Assembly (NCBI GenBank): GCA_031422335.1 | Contig: JANOQW010000017.1 | Span: 11,002-75,001 of the forward strand | Length of the DNA stretch: 64,000 nt | From: Methylotenera_A sp031422335 | GTDB lineage: Bacteria > Pseudomonadota > Gammaproteobacteria > Burkholderiales > Methylophilaceae | Reading direction: 5' to 3' | In this document: in pieces, positions 44,583 through 53,800 of the stretch | How positions within the stretch are numbered: the stretch's first letter is position 1 | Layout of the letters: every line of letters starts with the position of its first letter | Notes under the pieces: model-generated | Database searches by the model: none | Told to the model about the DNA's origin: nothing | The model's input: only the letters and a program-made list of their open reading frames with translations | Position numbers and translations under genes: made by a program

Positions 44583-45458
44583 ATGAAAAACACCGCTACT
44601 TTACTCATCACCTGCCCAGATACCAAAGGCATTGTGGCAGCTATTGCTGATTTTTTATATCAGCACAATGCCAATATTTTACACGCAGACCAGCACCAAG
44701 ATGCAGAAAATAACTTATTTTTAATGCGCGTGGAGTGGGATGCTACTGGTTTCACTTTGGGTGAATCGAATTTTAATCTGGATGAAGCGGCTTTTGGTAA
44801 AGCATTCGCCGCCATCGCTGCTAAGTTTAGCATGCAATGGCAGCTAAACTTCAGCCAGCACAAAACCCGCGTGGCCATTATGGTGTCGCAATACGACCAT
44901 TGTTTGGCCGATTTGCTGCACCGCCATAAAAGTGGCGAGCTGGCATGCGAGATTCCACTGGTGATTAGTAACCATCGCGATACCGAAGATTTAGTTAAGT
45001 TTTACGGCATGGATTTTCATTATTTGCCTGTGACTAAAGATAATAAGGCTGAAGTAGAAGCGGCGCAGTTTAAGTTGTTTGCTGATTACAACATCGATTT
45101 AATTGTGTTGGCGCGTTATATGCAAATTTTATCGCCCGATTTTGTACAGCGATACCCGCAAAGAATTATTAATATTCACCACTCATTCTTACCCGCGTTT
45201 ATTGGTGCCAAGCCTTATCATCGTGCATTTGAACGTGGCGTTAAACTCATCGGTGCCACTGGCCATTATGTGACCGAAGTGCTGGATGAAGGCCCGATTA
45301 TCGAGCAAGATATTGATAGAATCTCGCATCGTGACCAAGTGGAAGATTTGATTCAAAAAGGCCGTGATTTAGAGCGCTCGGTGTTGGCTAAAGCCGTGCG
45401 CTGGCACATAGAAAACCGTATTTTGTTGTACGCCAATAAAACGGTGATTTTTGATTAG
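44583..45458 (+). CDS. purU: Formyltetrahydrofolate deformylase
   Basis: Hydrolyses 10-formyl-THF to THF and formate. This balances one-carbon pools and can feed formate oxidation in methylotrophs. The 291-residue product has an N-terminal ACT domain (TLLITCPDTKGIVAAIADFLY), then the formyl-transferase-like catalytic domain with NIHHSFLPAFIGAKPYHRAF at about 199-218 and GATGHYVTEVLDEGPIIEQD near 226, including the conserved His and Asp. It is monocistronic with a strong terminator. Confidence 0.95.
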   Translation: MKNTATLLITCPDTKGIVAAIADFLYQHNANILHADQHQDAENNLFLMRVEWDATGFTLGESNFNLDEAAFGKAFAAIAAKFSMQWQLNFSQHKTRVAIMVSQYDHCLADLLHRHKSGELACEIPLVISNHRDTEDLVKFYGMDFHYLPVTKDNKAEVEAAQFKLFADYNIDLIVLARYMQILSPDFVQRYPQRIINIHHSFLPAFIGAKPYHRAFERGVKLIGATGHYVTEVLDEGPIIEQDIDRISHRDQVEDLIQKGRDLERSVLAKAVRWHIENRILLYANKTVIFD

Positions 45459-45474
45459 TAAAAATAATAGACAC

Positions 45475-45505
45475 AAAAAAGCGGAGTTTTAACTCCGCTT
45501 TTTTT
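45475..45505. terminator. Bidirectional terminator after purU
   Basis: AAAAAAGCGGAGTT, a two-base loop, AACTCCGCTTTTTTT. It is shared with the convergent small lipoprotein gene. Confidence 0.92.
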
Positions 45506-45535
45506 ACAGTACATTATTTACGACACAGCTGATAA

Positions 45536-45721
45536 TTAACTATCTGCAGGCATCGTGTCGGGTAAGTCTTCTACTGCTTCATCATCGTACTCCGCAACTT
45601 CTTCTAACGGGCTGGCATCACCAATTTCTGCAGCAGTAAATGGTGTGGTATTAACAACAGGTTTAGATGCGCATCCCACAACAAACAACATCATTAAAAA
45701 AGCCAATAAAATTTTATACAT
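45536..45721 (-). CDS. Small acidic lipoprotein, unknown function
   Basis: A 61-residue precursor. The signal sequence ends in the lipobox FVVGC (Cys17), followed by a short, strongly acidic tail (EEVAEYDDEAVEDLPDTMPA). It is too small for an enzyme. I do not recognise a family. It lies 41 bases downstream of another small secreted acidic protein and may share its message. Location should be the periplasmic face of a membrane. Confidence 0.7.
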   Translation of the reverse strand: MYKILLAFLMMLFVVGCASKPVVNTTPFTAAEIGDASPLEEVAEYDDEAVEDLPDTMPADS

Positions 45722-45762
45722 TTATATTCTCCCTAAATCGTTATCGTTATAATAAATAGCAA

Positions 45763-45900
45763 TTATTCTGCTGCAGGCGCATCTAGTGCAGGCGCTGCCA
45801 CTTCTTCTTCAGGTGCAATTTCAGGTAGTGCTTCATCAGCAAAAGCAACAGAAACGTTTAAGGCAGCTAACGCTAACATCATCGCAAACAAACTTTTCAT
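45763..45900 (-). CDS. Small secreted acidic protein (45 residues)
   Basis: A 45-codon frame starts at ATG 45900 with GGGGA upstream. Residues 1-21 are a clean signal peptide (MKSLFAMMLALAALNVSVAFA), followed by a 24-residue acidic Ala/Glu/Pro tail (IAPEEEVAAPALDAPAAE). An ATG at 45906 sits on the SD and is less likely. It lies between lysA and the small lipoprotein on the same strand. No family is recognised. The two small genes together look like a periplasmic pair. Confidence 0.6.
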   Translation of the reverse strand: MKSLFAMMLALAALNVSVAFADEALPEIAPEEEVAAPALDAPAAE

Positions 45901-46005
45901 ACTCATCCCCTGTGATAATTTTAATTAAATTTTAAGTTACCAAAAATAACGCCGAAACAACAATTTACACCCAGTTAAGTTTGCTTGCAACATAAATAAA
46001 ATGGC

Positions 46006-47250
46006 CTATTTTAAGCAGCTTTCTAATGCAAATAAATCGGCAATTTTTTCGCGCTGACGCACTACAAAAACTTGGCCGCCATCTACTATCACTTCGGCTG
46101 CACGACCGCGTGTATTATAGTTGCTGGCCATACTCATGCCATAAGCACCCGCTGACATAATCGCTAATAAATCGCCCTCGGCTAAGTTTAAATTTCTATC
46201 GTGGCCTAAAAAATCGCCGCTTTCGCACACGGGGCCGACAATCTCATAAACGGTGCTTGCAGCTGCGCGTATTTTTACTGGCACAATATCGTGATAGGCA
46301 TCGTACAAGGCTGGCCGCATCAGGTCGTTCATGGCGGCATCGACAATAGCAAAGTTTTTCGCCTCACTCGGTTTTAGGTACTCTACTTTTGTTAGCAGTA
46401 CACCCGCATTGCCCACCAGCGCACGGCCTGGCTCAAACAACAGTTTTACGTTTCTATTGGCTAACTTATCTAAAATGGCTTTGGCATAAGTGGCAAATTC
46501 TGGCGGCGTTTCATCGCTGTAAGTAATGCCAATACCGCCACCCACGTCGATGTGGCTAATGTGGATATTTTTTTGTGCTAATTTATCTACCAAGCCCAAA
46601 ATTAAATCCAGCGCCTCTATAAACGGAGCCAGCTCGGTAATTTGCGATCCTATATGGTAATCGACGCCATGCACCGCAATGTTAGGCATGGCGGCGGCGG
46701 CCTCGTAAACGCTAATCGCTTCATCAAACGCCACGCCAAATTTATTGTTTTTTAAACCTGTGGAAATATAGGGGTGGGTTTTGGCATCTACATTCGGGTT
46801 TACGCGTAGCGACACAGGTGCAATTTTGCCCATACTTTTTGCGACATCATCTAAGCGTGTTAGCTCGCTGGCCGATTCTACATTAAAGCAAAAAATGCCA
46901 GCTTCCAACGCTGCGCGCATTTCATCAGCAGTTTTACCCACACCAGAGAACACAATTTTTTGTGGATCGCCGCCAGCGGCTAGCACCCGCGCCAGCTCGC
47001 CACCAGAAACGATATCAAAACCTGCGCCCAATTTGGCAAATATATTCAAAATGGCAATATTGGGATTGGCTTTCACTGCAAAACACACCAAATGGTTGCT
47101 GCCAATAAGGCCAGCTTTAAAATCAGTAAACGCCTGCGTTAAGGCGGCTTTGCTATACACATAACATGGCGTTCCATGTTGGTTGGCGATGTAGCTCAGC
47201 GCCACGTTTTCGGCGTGTAATTCACCACTTTTGACTTCAAAAACATTCAC
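46006..47250 (-). CDS. lysA: Diaminopimelate decarboxylase
   Basis: PLP enzyme making L-lysine from meso-DAP. A 414-residue fold-III protein with the PLP lysine in CFAVKANPN (about residue 59), HVDVGGG-like SHIDVGGGIGITY, EPGRALVGNAG, and the C-terminal catalytic VGPVCESGDFLGHDR and SAGAYGMSMASNYN. It is located after lptM on the minus strand with a 27-base gap, the common proteobacterial lptM-lysA order. Confidence 0.96.
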   Translation of the reverse strand: MNVFEVKSGELHAENVALSYIANQHGTPCYVYSKAALTQAFTDFKAGLIGSNHLVCFAVKANPNIAILNIFAKLGAGFDIVSGGELARVLAAGGDPQKIVFSGVGKTADEMRAALEAGIFCFNVESASELTRLDDVAKSMGKIAPVSLRVNPNVDAKTHPYISTGLKNNKFGVAFDEAISVYEAAAAMPNIAVHGVDYHIGSQITELAPFIEALDLILGLVDKLAQKNIHISHIDVGGGIGITYSDETPPEFATYAKAILDKLANRNVKLLFEPGRALVGNAGVLLTKVEYLKPSEAKNFAIVDAAMNDLMRPALYDAYHDIVPVKIRAAASTVYEIVGPVCESGDFLGHDRNLNLAEGDLLAIMSAGAYGMSMASNYNTRGRAAEVIVDGGQVFVVRQREKIADLFALESCLK

Positions 47251-47277
47251 AATTCACATCAATTCTATATTAGGTGA

Positions 47278-47505
47278 TTATTGAGCAAGGCTGGCAGGCG
47301 CACTGCTATTGGCTTCTGGCGCATCTTTTTTTGTAGCATCATTATTCACGCCTTTATCAATATCTTTTCCAACATCTTTTTCTACACCTTGCGGGTAACG
47401 CTGCTCGGGAATATATAGTGGGCCTTTGGTGCCGCAACCTGCCAGCGTTAAATAAGCCAAGCAAGCCAATAAAATAGGCACAGTTTTAAACACAGTTTTT
47501 AACAT
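47278..47505 (-). CDS. lptM: LPS translocon maturation lipoprotein LptM (YifL-type)
   Basis: A 75-residue lipoprotein with lipobox LAGC followed by GTKGPLYIPE. The family core C-G-x-K-G-P-L-Y mimics LPS and promotes correct disulphide formation in LptD. The rest is a polar tail. I prefer ATG 47505, six bases from GCGAG. An ATG at 47511 is also in frame. It is the first gene of lptM-lysA. Confidence 0.87.
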   Translation of the reverse strand: MLKTVFKTVPILLACLAYLTLAGCGTKGPLYIPEQRYPQGVEKDVGKDIDKGVNNDATKKDAPEANSSAPASLAQ

Positions 47506-47596
47506 GGTCATCTCGCAAAAAATTTAAGTATTATTTTAGCATTGAATAGCTTGTATAACGGAAAGCGCAAGTTTCAACCGCTTATTCTGCTAAATA

Positions 47597-47611
47597 ATCC
47601 GATTATCGGAT
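47597..47611. promoter_or_regulatory. Palindrome in the lptM/pilin divergent region
   Basis: ATCCGA, TTA, TCGGAT: a perfect 15-base palindrome located 63 bases before the pilin start and about 90 bases before lptM. A plausible operator. No cognate regulator is identified. Confidence 0.4.
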
Positions 47612-47644
47612 AGTGCTAGACAAGCTGATAGGGAGTTAGGCAAG

Positions 47645-47677
47645 ATGCATTTAATTAGAAAAGGGCAAGCAAAATGA
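47645..47677 (+). CDS. Possible ten-residue leader peptide overlapping the pilin start
   Basis: ATG at 47645 preceded by TTAGGCAAG opens ten codons (MHLIRKGQAK), whose TGA stop overlaps the pilE-like ATG (ATGA). This arrangement suggests translational coupling, or simply an SD-rich leader. Support is positional only. Confidence 0.25.
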   Translation: MHLIRKGQAK

Positions 47678-48084
47678 ATATATTAAAGGTAGCGCAAAAA
47701 GGTTTTACCTTGGTTGAGCTGATGATTGTAGTGGCCATTGTTGGTATTTTATCATCTATAGCAATTCCAGCTTATCGAGACTACGTTTTGCGTGCCCGCG
47801 CAGTAGATGCCACTAGCACGCTAGCCGACATGCGCATCAGAATGGAGCAGTATTATCAAGATAATCGCACCTATATCGGCGGCCCATGTGCCGCACCTAC
47901 ATCAGCGAATATTGATTTTTTTGGTTTTTCATGCACAGGCGGGCCAGCTTTAGATACCTACACTATTAGTGCGTCTGGTACAGGTGACATGGCTGCATAT
48001 ACTTACAACATAGATGAAAGCAATAATAAAACTTCTTCACTGAATGGCGCTTGCTGGTCAGTTAGGGCAGATGGGAATTGTTAA
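47674..48084 (+). CDS. pilE: Type IV pilin-like protein (PilE)
   Basis: A 136-residue prepilin. The leader is cut by PilD before Phe in QKGFTLVELMIVVAIVGILS, with E5 of the mature helix intact. The soluble head carries four cysteines, including a C-terminal pair (ACWSVRADGNC) like the D-region loop of PilE. AYRDYVLRARAVDATSTLADM is typical of PilE-type pilins of betaproteobacteria. It is the first gene of the minor-pilin operon rather than the last, as seen elsewhere. AAAAGGG precedes the ATG. Confidence 0.87.
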   Translation: MNILKVAQKGFTLVELMIVVAIVGILSSIAIPAYRDYVLRARAVDATSTLADMRIRMEQYYQDNRTYIGGPCAAPTSANIDFFGFSCTGGPALDTYTISASGTGDMAAYTYNIDESNNKTSSLNGACWSVRADGNC

Positions 48085-48087
48085 TTT

Positions 48088-48600
48088 ATGGCTAACTTTA
48101 AACAAAAAGGTTTCTCATTGATTGAGATGATGGTAGTGGTGGCTATTGTTGGTATTGTAGCGTCAATCTCGTTACCAAGTTATCAAAATTGGATTCAAAA
48201 TTCTCGCATTAAAACCGCAACAGAATCAATATTAAACGGCTTACAAAAAGCCAAGGCCGAGGCTATACGCAGGAATGCATTAGTACGTTTTACGCTCGCA
48301 GCCGATGGTTCTTGGCTGTATGGCTGTGTAAACGCAACAACTTGTATTGCCTCGCTTGAATCCACACCGCCAGAAGCATCAGGTGACATTAACGTGATTA
48401 CAGATAATGGCAATTTAATTGTGACTTATAACAACCTAGGCATACGTAACGACCCCGCTAGCGAATTTAACAGTTTAACTGTAGACAACTCGGCCATGAC
48501 TGCTGGAGATAGTCGTGAATTAGATATTAGGGTTGGCGCAGGTGGCAGTGTGAGGATGTGTAACCCCAACGCAGTTGCACCGGATTTGCGGGCTTGTTAA
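48088..48600 (+). CDS. fimT: Minor pilin FimT/FimU (GspH domain)
   Basis: A 170-residue prepilin with KGFSLIEMMVVVAIVGIVAS as the cleavage and helix region, then the GspH/FimT head (SRIKTATESILNGLQKAKAEAI, the helix motif of the family). FimT-type minor pilins sit at the pilus tip and in some bacteria bind DNA for uptake. The spacing to pilE is three bases, and to pilV nine. Two cysteine pairs are visible in the head. Confidence 0.87.
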   Translation: MANFKQKGFSLIEMMVVVAIVGIVASISLPSYQNWIQNSRIKTATESILNGLQKAKAEAIRRNALVRFTLAADGSWLYGCVNATTCIASLESTPPEASGDINVITDNGNLIVTYNNLGIRNDPASEFNSLTVDNSAMTAGDSRELDIRVGAGGSVRMCNPNAVAPDLRAC

Positions 48601-48609
48601 GGATTGGTC

Positions 48610-49104
48610 ATGATGAATAAATTAAATATAGCTAAAACTGCAAATCCAAAAGCAATTCATTGCACTAAAAAGCTTCACTATCAAGCTGGTGCAGTTTTGC
48701 TAGAGGCCATGATTGCAATTATCATATTTTCATTTGGCATATTGGCTATTGCAGGCTTGCAAGGCGCCATGGTAAAAAATATCACTGAATCCAATTACCG
48801 GGCAGAGGCTGCCTATATCGTACAGCAGCAAATTGGGCGCATGTGGGCAAGCCCAGCTACTTTTGTTTGCACCAGCGCAGTTGGTGCAGCCGCAGCTAGT
48901 GCAGGCGCTAGTGCTGGCGCTTGTGCAGCATCTACTTACAATGGTGAAACCATTGATGTTTCTGGCAGATTGCCTAGTGGTAGCTTGGTTGTAACTAGAG
49001 CACCCAATACCAATACTTTTGAATTTGATCTGACTTGGTTAACCCCGGGTGATCCAAACATTCACAGGTTTATAAGCAATGCTAGTATTGATGCAAATAT
49101 CTAA
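48610..49104 (+). CDS. pilV: Minor pilin PilV
   Basis: A 164-residue prepilin. An unusually long, basic leader of about 24 residues precedes the membrane helix AVLLEAMIAIIIFSFGILAI, where the residue before the usual Phe is Gly-Ala. The helix retains the Glu-5 equivalent. The head holds an Ala/Gly-rich stretch (VGAAAASAGASAGACAAS). ATG 48610 follows AAGGA by six bases, while a TTG at 48604 is part of that region. It is in the operon between fimT and pilW. Confidence 0.82.
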   Translation: MMNKLNIAKTANPKAIHCTKKLHYQAGAVLLEAMIAIIIFSFGILAIAGLQGAMVKNITESNYRAEAAYIVQQQIGRMWASPATFVCTSAVGAAAASAGASAGACAASTYNGETIDVSGRLPSGSLVVTRAPNTNTFEFDLTWLTPGDPNIHRFISNASIDANI

Positions 49105-49123
49105 TTGATAAGATACCCATAAC

Positions 49124-50269
49124 ATGAAAAAAATACATAAAAATTTACTGATTAAACAAAGTGGTTTTAGCTTGGTAGAGCTCATGGTAGGCTTGGTAGT
49201 TGGCCTAATAGCTGCCTTTGTGATTATTAATGTTTTCTCTACATTTGAGACTCAAAAGCGTGCGACCACAGGCACGGGCGATGCACAAACAAATGCAAGT
49301 ATTGCGCTATACAACATTCAGCGCGAGGTTCAAAAAGCCGGTTTTGGGTTACCTATTTTTGATGGCAATTTAGAAGAATCGGCATCTGGAGATCAAACAA
49401 ATAATCACTCTGCACTTAGATGCGTTTCTGCTACTCCTGCAACGGTGCCTGCACTGCCAATTGACCATGACGGTTTGCCAGGTTCGCCACCTGTGGACGG
49501 TGCGATTCCTATTTCTATTGCTGATGGTGGTGCGGGTAGCGATAGCATTACGGTGGGGTTTAGTACGCCTAATGCAAACTTACCCGTTGGAGCTGCACCA
49601 GCCAGAACGACTATACCCGTTCCTGCAGGCGTTGTTGCTTTAGATACTGCTAGTGGTATAGCTAATTCATTACAAGTAACCAGTAACATAGGCTGCAAAC
49701 AGGGTGACATTGTGGTGGTAGTTAGGGGCGCAAATTGTACCTCTAGACGAGTCACAACGTCTGATGGCGACCTTAATAATAATCCGCAAAGAATGCAGTT
49801 GACTAGTGTGGCTGGTATTGCAGATGGCAGCAAGCTCACTTGCATAGGCCTTGGTTACAATGTAGTCAGTTTTAGTGTGGCTGGTAACGAGCTATTTAGA
49901 GGAACCACACCAATCATTTCAGAAATTGTAGATATGCAAGCCCAATATGGTATTACAGCCACCAATAATAGCAATGAAGTAACGCAATGGGTTAATGCGC
50001 CAGCGCTGACAGATAGAAAAAGAATTAGGGCGATACGTGTGGCTGTTGTATCGCGTAATAATCAATTGGAACAAGGCGCGCCAGTTACCACCGCTTGTAG
50101 CTCACTAAACTCTGCAAATCCTACTGGCTTGTGTGCTTGGGCAGGCACAGCAGGCTCACCTGCACCTCTGGTCAATCTAGCTGCGATTGGAGGCGGGCAG
50201 TATCGATATCGCGTTTATGAGGCCATTATTCCTCTACGTAACTTATCTTTTTCTGGCGCTTTACTATGA
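49124..50269 (+). CDS. pilW: Minor pilin PilW
   Basis: A 381-residue prepilin, the longest minor pilin. The cleavage region is QSGFSLVELMVGLVVGLIAA with the mature Glu-5. A large beta-rich head follows with the family features ALYNIQREVQKAGFGLP near residue 61 and a C-terminal YRYRVYEAIIPLRN. PilW and PilX join PilV, FimT and PilY1 in priming pilus assembly. The stop overlaps the pilX start as ATGA, so translation is coupled. Confidence 0.87.
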   Translation: MKKIHKNLLIKQSGFSLVELMVGLVVGLIAAFVIINVFSTFETQKRATTGTGDAQTNASIALYNIQREVQKAGFGLPIFDGNLEESASGDQTNNHSALRCVSATPATVPALPIDHDGLPGSPPVDGAIPISIADGGAGSDSITVGFSTPNANLPVGAAPARTTIPVPAGVVALDTASGIANSLQVTSNIGCKQGDIVVVVRGANCTSRRVTTSDGDLNNNPQRMQLTSVAGIADGSKLTCIGLGYNVVSFSVAGNELFRGTTPIISEIVDMQAQYGITATNNSNEVTQWVNAPALTDRKRIRAIRVAVVSRNNQLEQGAPVTTACSSLNSANPTGLCAWAGTAGSPAPLVNLAAIGGGQYRYRVYEAIIPLRNLSFSGALL

Positions 50270-50853
50270 TCAATAATATGCAAAAGAGATACTTAACAAT
50301 TAATCCAAATGGCTTATTTAAGCAAAAAGGCTTAGTGTTGTTTTTGGCACTTATCGCCTTAGTTGCTATGTCGCTAGCCGCCGCCGCACTTATTCGCTCT
50401 GTCGATAGCAGCAGCATGGTGGCTGGTAATTTGGCTTTTAAGCAATCAGCCACCATGTCTGCAGACACCAGCATCACACTTGCCAGTAATTATATTGATA
50501 CAAATGGTGGCACGGCTGCACTAGACAACTCCACACCAACCGATGGTTATTATGCGACGCCTAACACGCTAGATTATAAGCTTTCTGCCACATGGACAAA
50601 TGCGCAAAGCCAGGATGCTGGCGGAGAAGACTCTAGCGGTAATACCGTGCGTTACGTGATAGAGCGTATATGCACTGCTGCGGGTGGGGCAGATGGCTTA
50701 AATTGTTTATTAGGGCAATCAGAAACGGCCATAGACAACGGCTCTACTGCTGAGCCACATCCAAATACGGGTGTTTCGCCAGTATATAGAATCACCAGCC
50801 GTGTTACGGGGCCAAAAAATACCGTTACTTATGTACAAGCTTATATTTATTAA
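50266..50853 (+). CDS. pilX: Minor pilin-like assembly protein PilX
   Basis: A 195-residue protein with KQKGLVLFLALIALVAMSLAAAALIR, the PilX-type N-terminal helix that lacks the classical Phe+1/Glu+5 pair (landmark at about residues 18-43). The head contains SSMVAGNLAFKQSATMSAD, strongly conserved among PilX N-domains. It overlaps pilW by four bases and precedes pilY1 by 24. Confidence 0.85.
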   Translation: MINNMQKRYLTINPNGLFKQKGLVLFLALIALVAMSLAAAALIRSVDSSSMVAGNLAFKQSATMSADTSITLASNYIDTNGGTAALDNSTPTDGYYATPNTLDYKLSATWTNAQSQDAGGEDSSGNTVRYVIERICTAAGGADGLNCLLGQSETAIDNGSTAEPHPNTGVSPVYRITSRVTGPKNTVTYVQAYIY

Positions 50854-50877
50854 AAAATATTAATTAGGAGTCATCTG

Positions 50878-53800
50878 ATGACGCTCACTTTAAAAACAAT
50901 GTTAAACCGCACGCTCATTCAATCAACTATTGTTGTATTTAGTATGTTTGTGACGAGTCAAGCGACGGCTGCTACTGTGGCTATTGCCACAGCGCCTTTA
51001 GTCAGCGCAACTACCACACAGGTATTGCCTAATTTAATGTACATATTAGATAACTCTGGCAGTATGGCTTTGGAGTTTATGCCCGATTACGTAGATGATG
51101 GGAATAAATGTAAAGGTACAGGTACGTCGGGTGAGTTTAATGCAAACTGTACTTTAGGTGACCCGCCATACAATACCAATTTATTCAATACGCTTGCCTA
51201 TAACCCTACTATTACCTATTCCCCAGCCATGAATTCAAATGGTACTGAGAGAATTGCAATGAGCTTTGCAAACACAGTAGGTTGGACGGTTGTACCAAAC
51301 GATGCTTATGATGTTTATAGCACCGCTGATGATAGTCTGGTACCTAACGCCACAGACGCTAGTAAAGGCTATCGAGATAAAGTGTGGTGTAATATAACGA
51401 CTGCTTCTGCGCTAGATTTGATTAACCCATTAGTATGTAAAAAAAACGGCCCACAATACATTTACCCTAGTAATACGGGCACACCAGCTACATCGTTTAA
51501 TCAACCTTATACGCTGCGTGGTCACCCTTATTATTACACTACTTCACCAGGTGAATATTGTTCAGATAAAAATTTAACAACATGCATTTCTTCAACCACG
51601 CCAGCAGGTGCTTATATTTATCCTGCCACTTTGCGTTGGTGTAATTCATCTGGCCGTACCAATTGCCAAGCAAGATTTCTAGAGTCTACCAGTTATACCT
51701 TTGCAAAATGGTCTGGTATTAATAATGGCTCATCAGCCACAGGTAAAATAAAAATTAATCCAGAAACAGCTGGCTGTGGTGGTGTTGGCCAGCCAGGTTG
51801 TAACGCGCCATCTGCTATGAATATTACGGATATTACAGTCAATGGTGTACGTATTATTGCAACGCCTATACCAAGTAATCTTAACATCACTAATACCACT
51901 ACCCCTGCCGACCGTAATACCTTGGCCACCAGAATTGGCACTGCCATAAATGCATATGTGCCAACGGTTGGTGAAGATTTTGTTGCCACTGTTACGGGCG
52001 ATGAGGTAACACTTCGCCCAGTGACAGCAGGCCCATTTATGGGCACCATCGATGTGCTTGCTAGCTCGGTGACTAGAGCCGCTATTACTGGTGTAAATGC
52101 ACAAGGCACAATTACGATTACCCGCGCTGGCAAGCAATCTGGTGCAACAAGCCCTGCCGCAACAAGGTGTAACCCTGCCACTAGCACTAGTTGTAATGTT
52201 ACTTTAACAATGCCACAAATTACCGTTGGAACACCCAGTGGTACAACTAATATTACCAATGGGGCAATCAGTTACACTACTGGCAGTGTGGCTGACTCAG
52301 CAGCAACTAGGCTGTTAATGGCTAGGGCAGTCAAAGATAGCATCAATGTTGCAATTTCAGCCCCGCAGGATTATACGGCTACTTGCGGCGCCAGCACTGG
52401 CGGTGCTGGTGTAGCATGTACGACAAATGTTATTACCGTTACAGCGGTGAATACAGGTACTGCAACACATGGTAATTTCACTATAAATCCTACTTCAGGT
52501 AACAACTTAACTTACACTACCATTGCTGTTGGCAGTGTAGTTGCAGGCGTGCAAGGTGCACCCGCTAAAACTTATACAATCCCAACCCTAATCACCCAAT
52601 TTACAGGTGGTACCTCAGTAGTAAATACTTTTAATCGTGTCGATATTGAGCCAGCGACCACCAGTTATGTCAAAGCTATTACTAGAACTGATTGTGCAGC
52701 TAGTACTTGTACTTATGCAGAGGAAATGACTAACTTTGCCAACTGGTATTCGTATTATCGTAACCGTATGATGATGATGAAAACATCGACCAGCCGCGCA
52801 TTTAAATCGATTGATACGCGCTACCGTGTCGGCTTTATTACGATTAATAGTGCTTCTAGCAATTACTTACCAATTGCTAATTATGACGCGACACAAAAAG
52901 CCAGTTGGTACACAAAATTATTTGCAACTGGCGGCACAAGCAGCACACCATTACGTGAATCATTATCAACGGTAGGCCGTATTTTTGCAGGAAAAAAACC
53001 AGTAGGCACGTCTGACCCTGTGCAGTACTCTTGCCAGCAAAACTTTGCGCTACTCACTACCGATGGCTATTGGAACGGTAATGGTGGTAAAGAAATTAAC
53101 GGTAGCACCGACATCGGTAATCTGGATGGCGGCACTACAGGGCGGCCGCAGTTTGAAGGGCCCGTTGCAGGCTCTAACAGCTTGGCTGATGCGGCTAAGT
53201 ATTATTACGATACCGACTTACGGAATAGTAGTCTGGGTAACTGTACTGGTGCTCTAGGTACCGATGTTTGTGAAGATAACGTATTTGTTTCATCAACTGA
53301 TAACAACGTAAAACAACATATGACTACCTTTACCTTAGGTCTTGGTGTTGACGGCGAATTATCTTACACATCGGATTATCGTAGTGCTAGCTCTGGTGAT
53401 TATTACGATATTAAACAAGGCACTAAAAATTGGTCTGTACCTGCCGCCAATACACAGCGTGCGGTAGATGATTTGTGGCATGCGGCAGTTAATGGGCAGG
53501 GTACTTATTTCAGCGCACAAGATCCAAACCAGCTCAACACTTCATTGACTGGTGCATTACAAGCCATTGGTGCAAAAGTGGGTACAGGTGCAGCAGCAGC
53601 TACTAGTACATTAAACCCGGTAGCAGGTGATAATTTTGCCTATGTTGCAAGCTATGCTACGGTGAAATGGACGGGTAATTTAGAAGCTAGAGAGATAAAT
53701 ATTGCCACAGGTGAAGTCAGTGAAGACGCCGCTTGGTGCGTAGAAAACGTAGCAGCAGGTAGTTGCGCAGCACCAAGCTTAATAGTTAGTGAAGATGTTG

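Noticed and set aside
51693..52259. Long open frame antisense to pilY1
   Set aside because: It follows the Thr/Ala bias of the PilY1 insert. It has no SD, no recognisable domain, and the sense frame is a clear gene.
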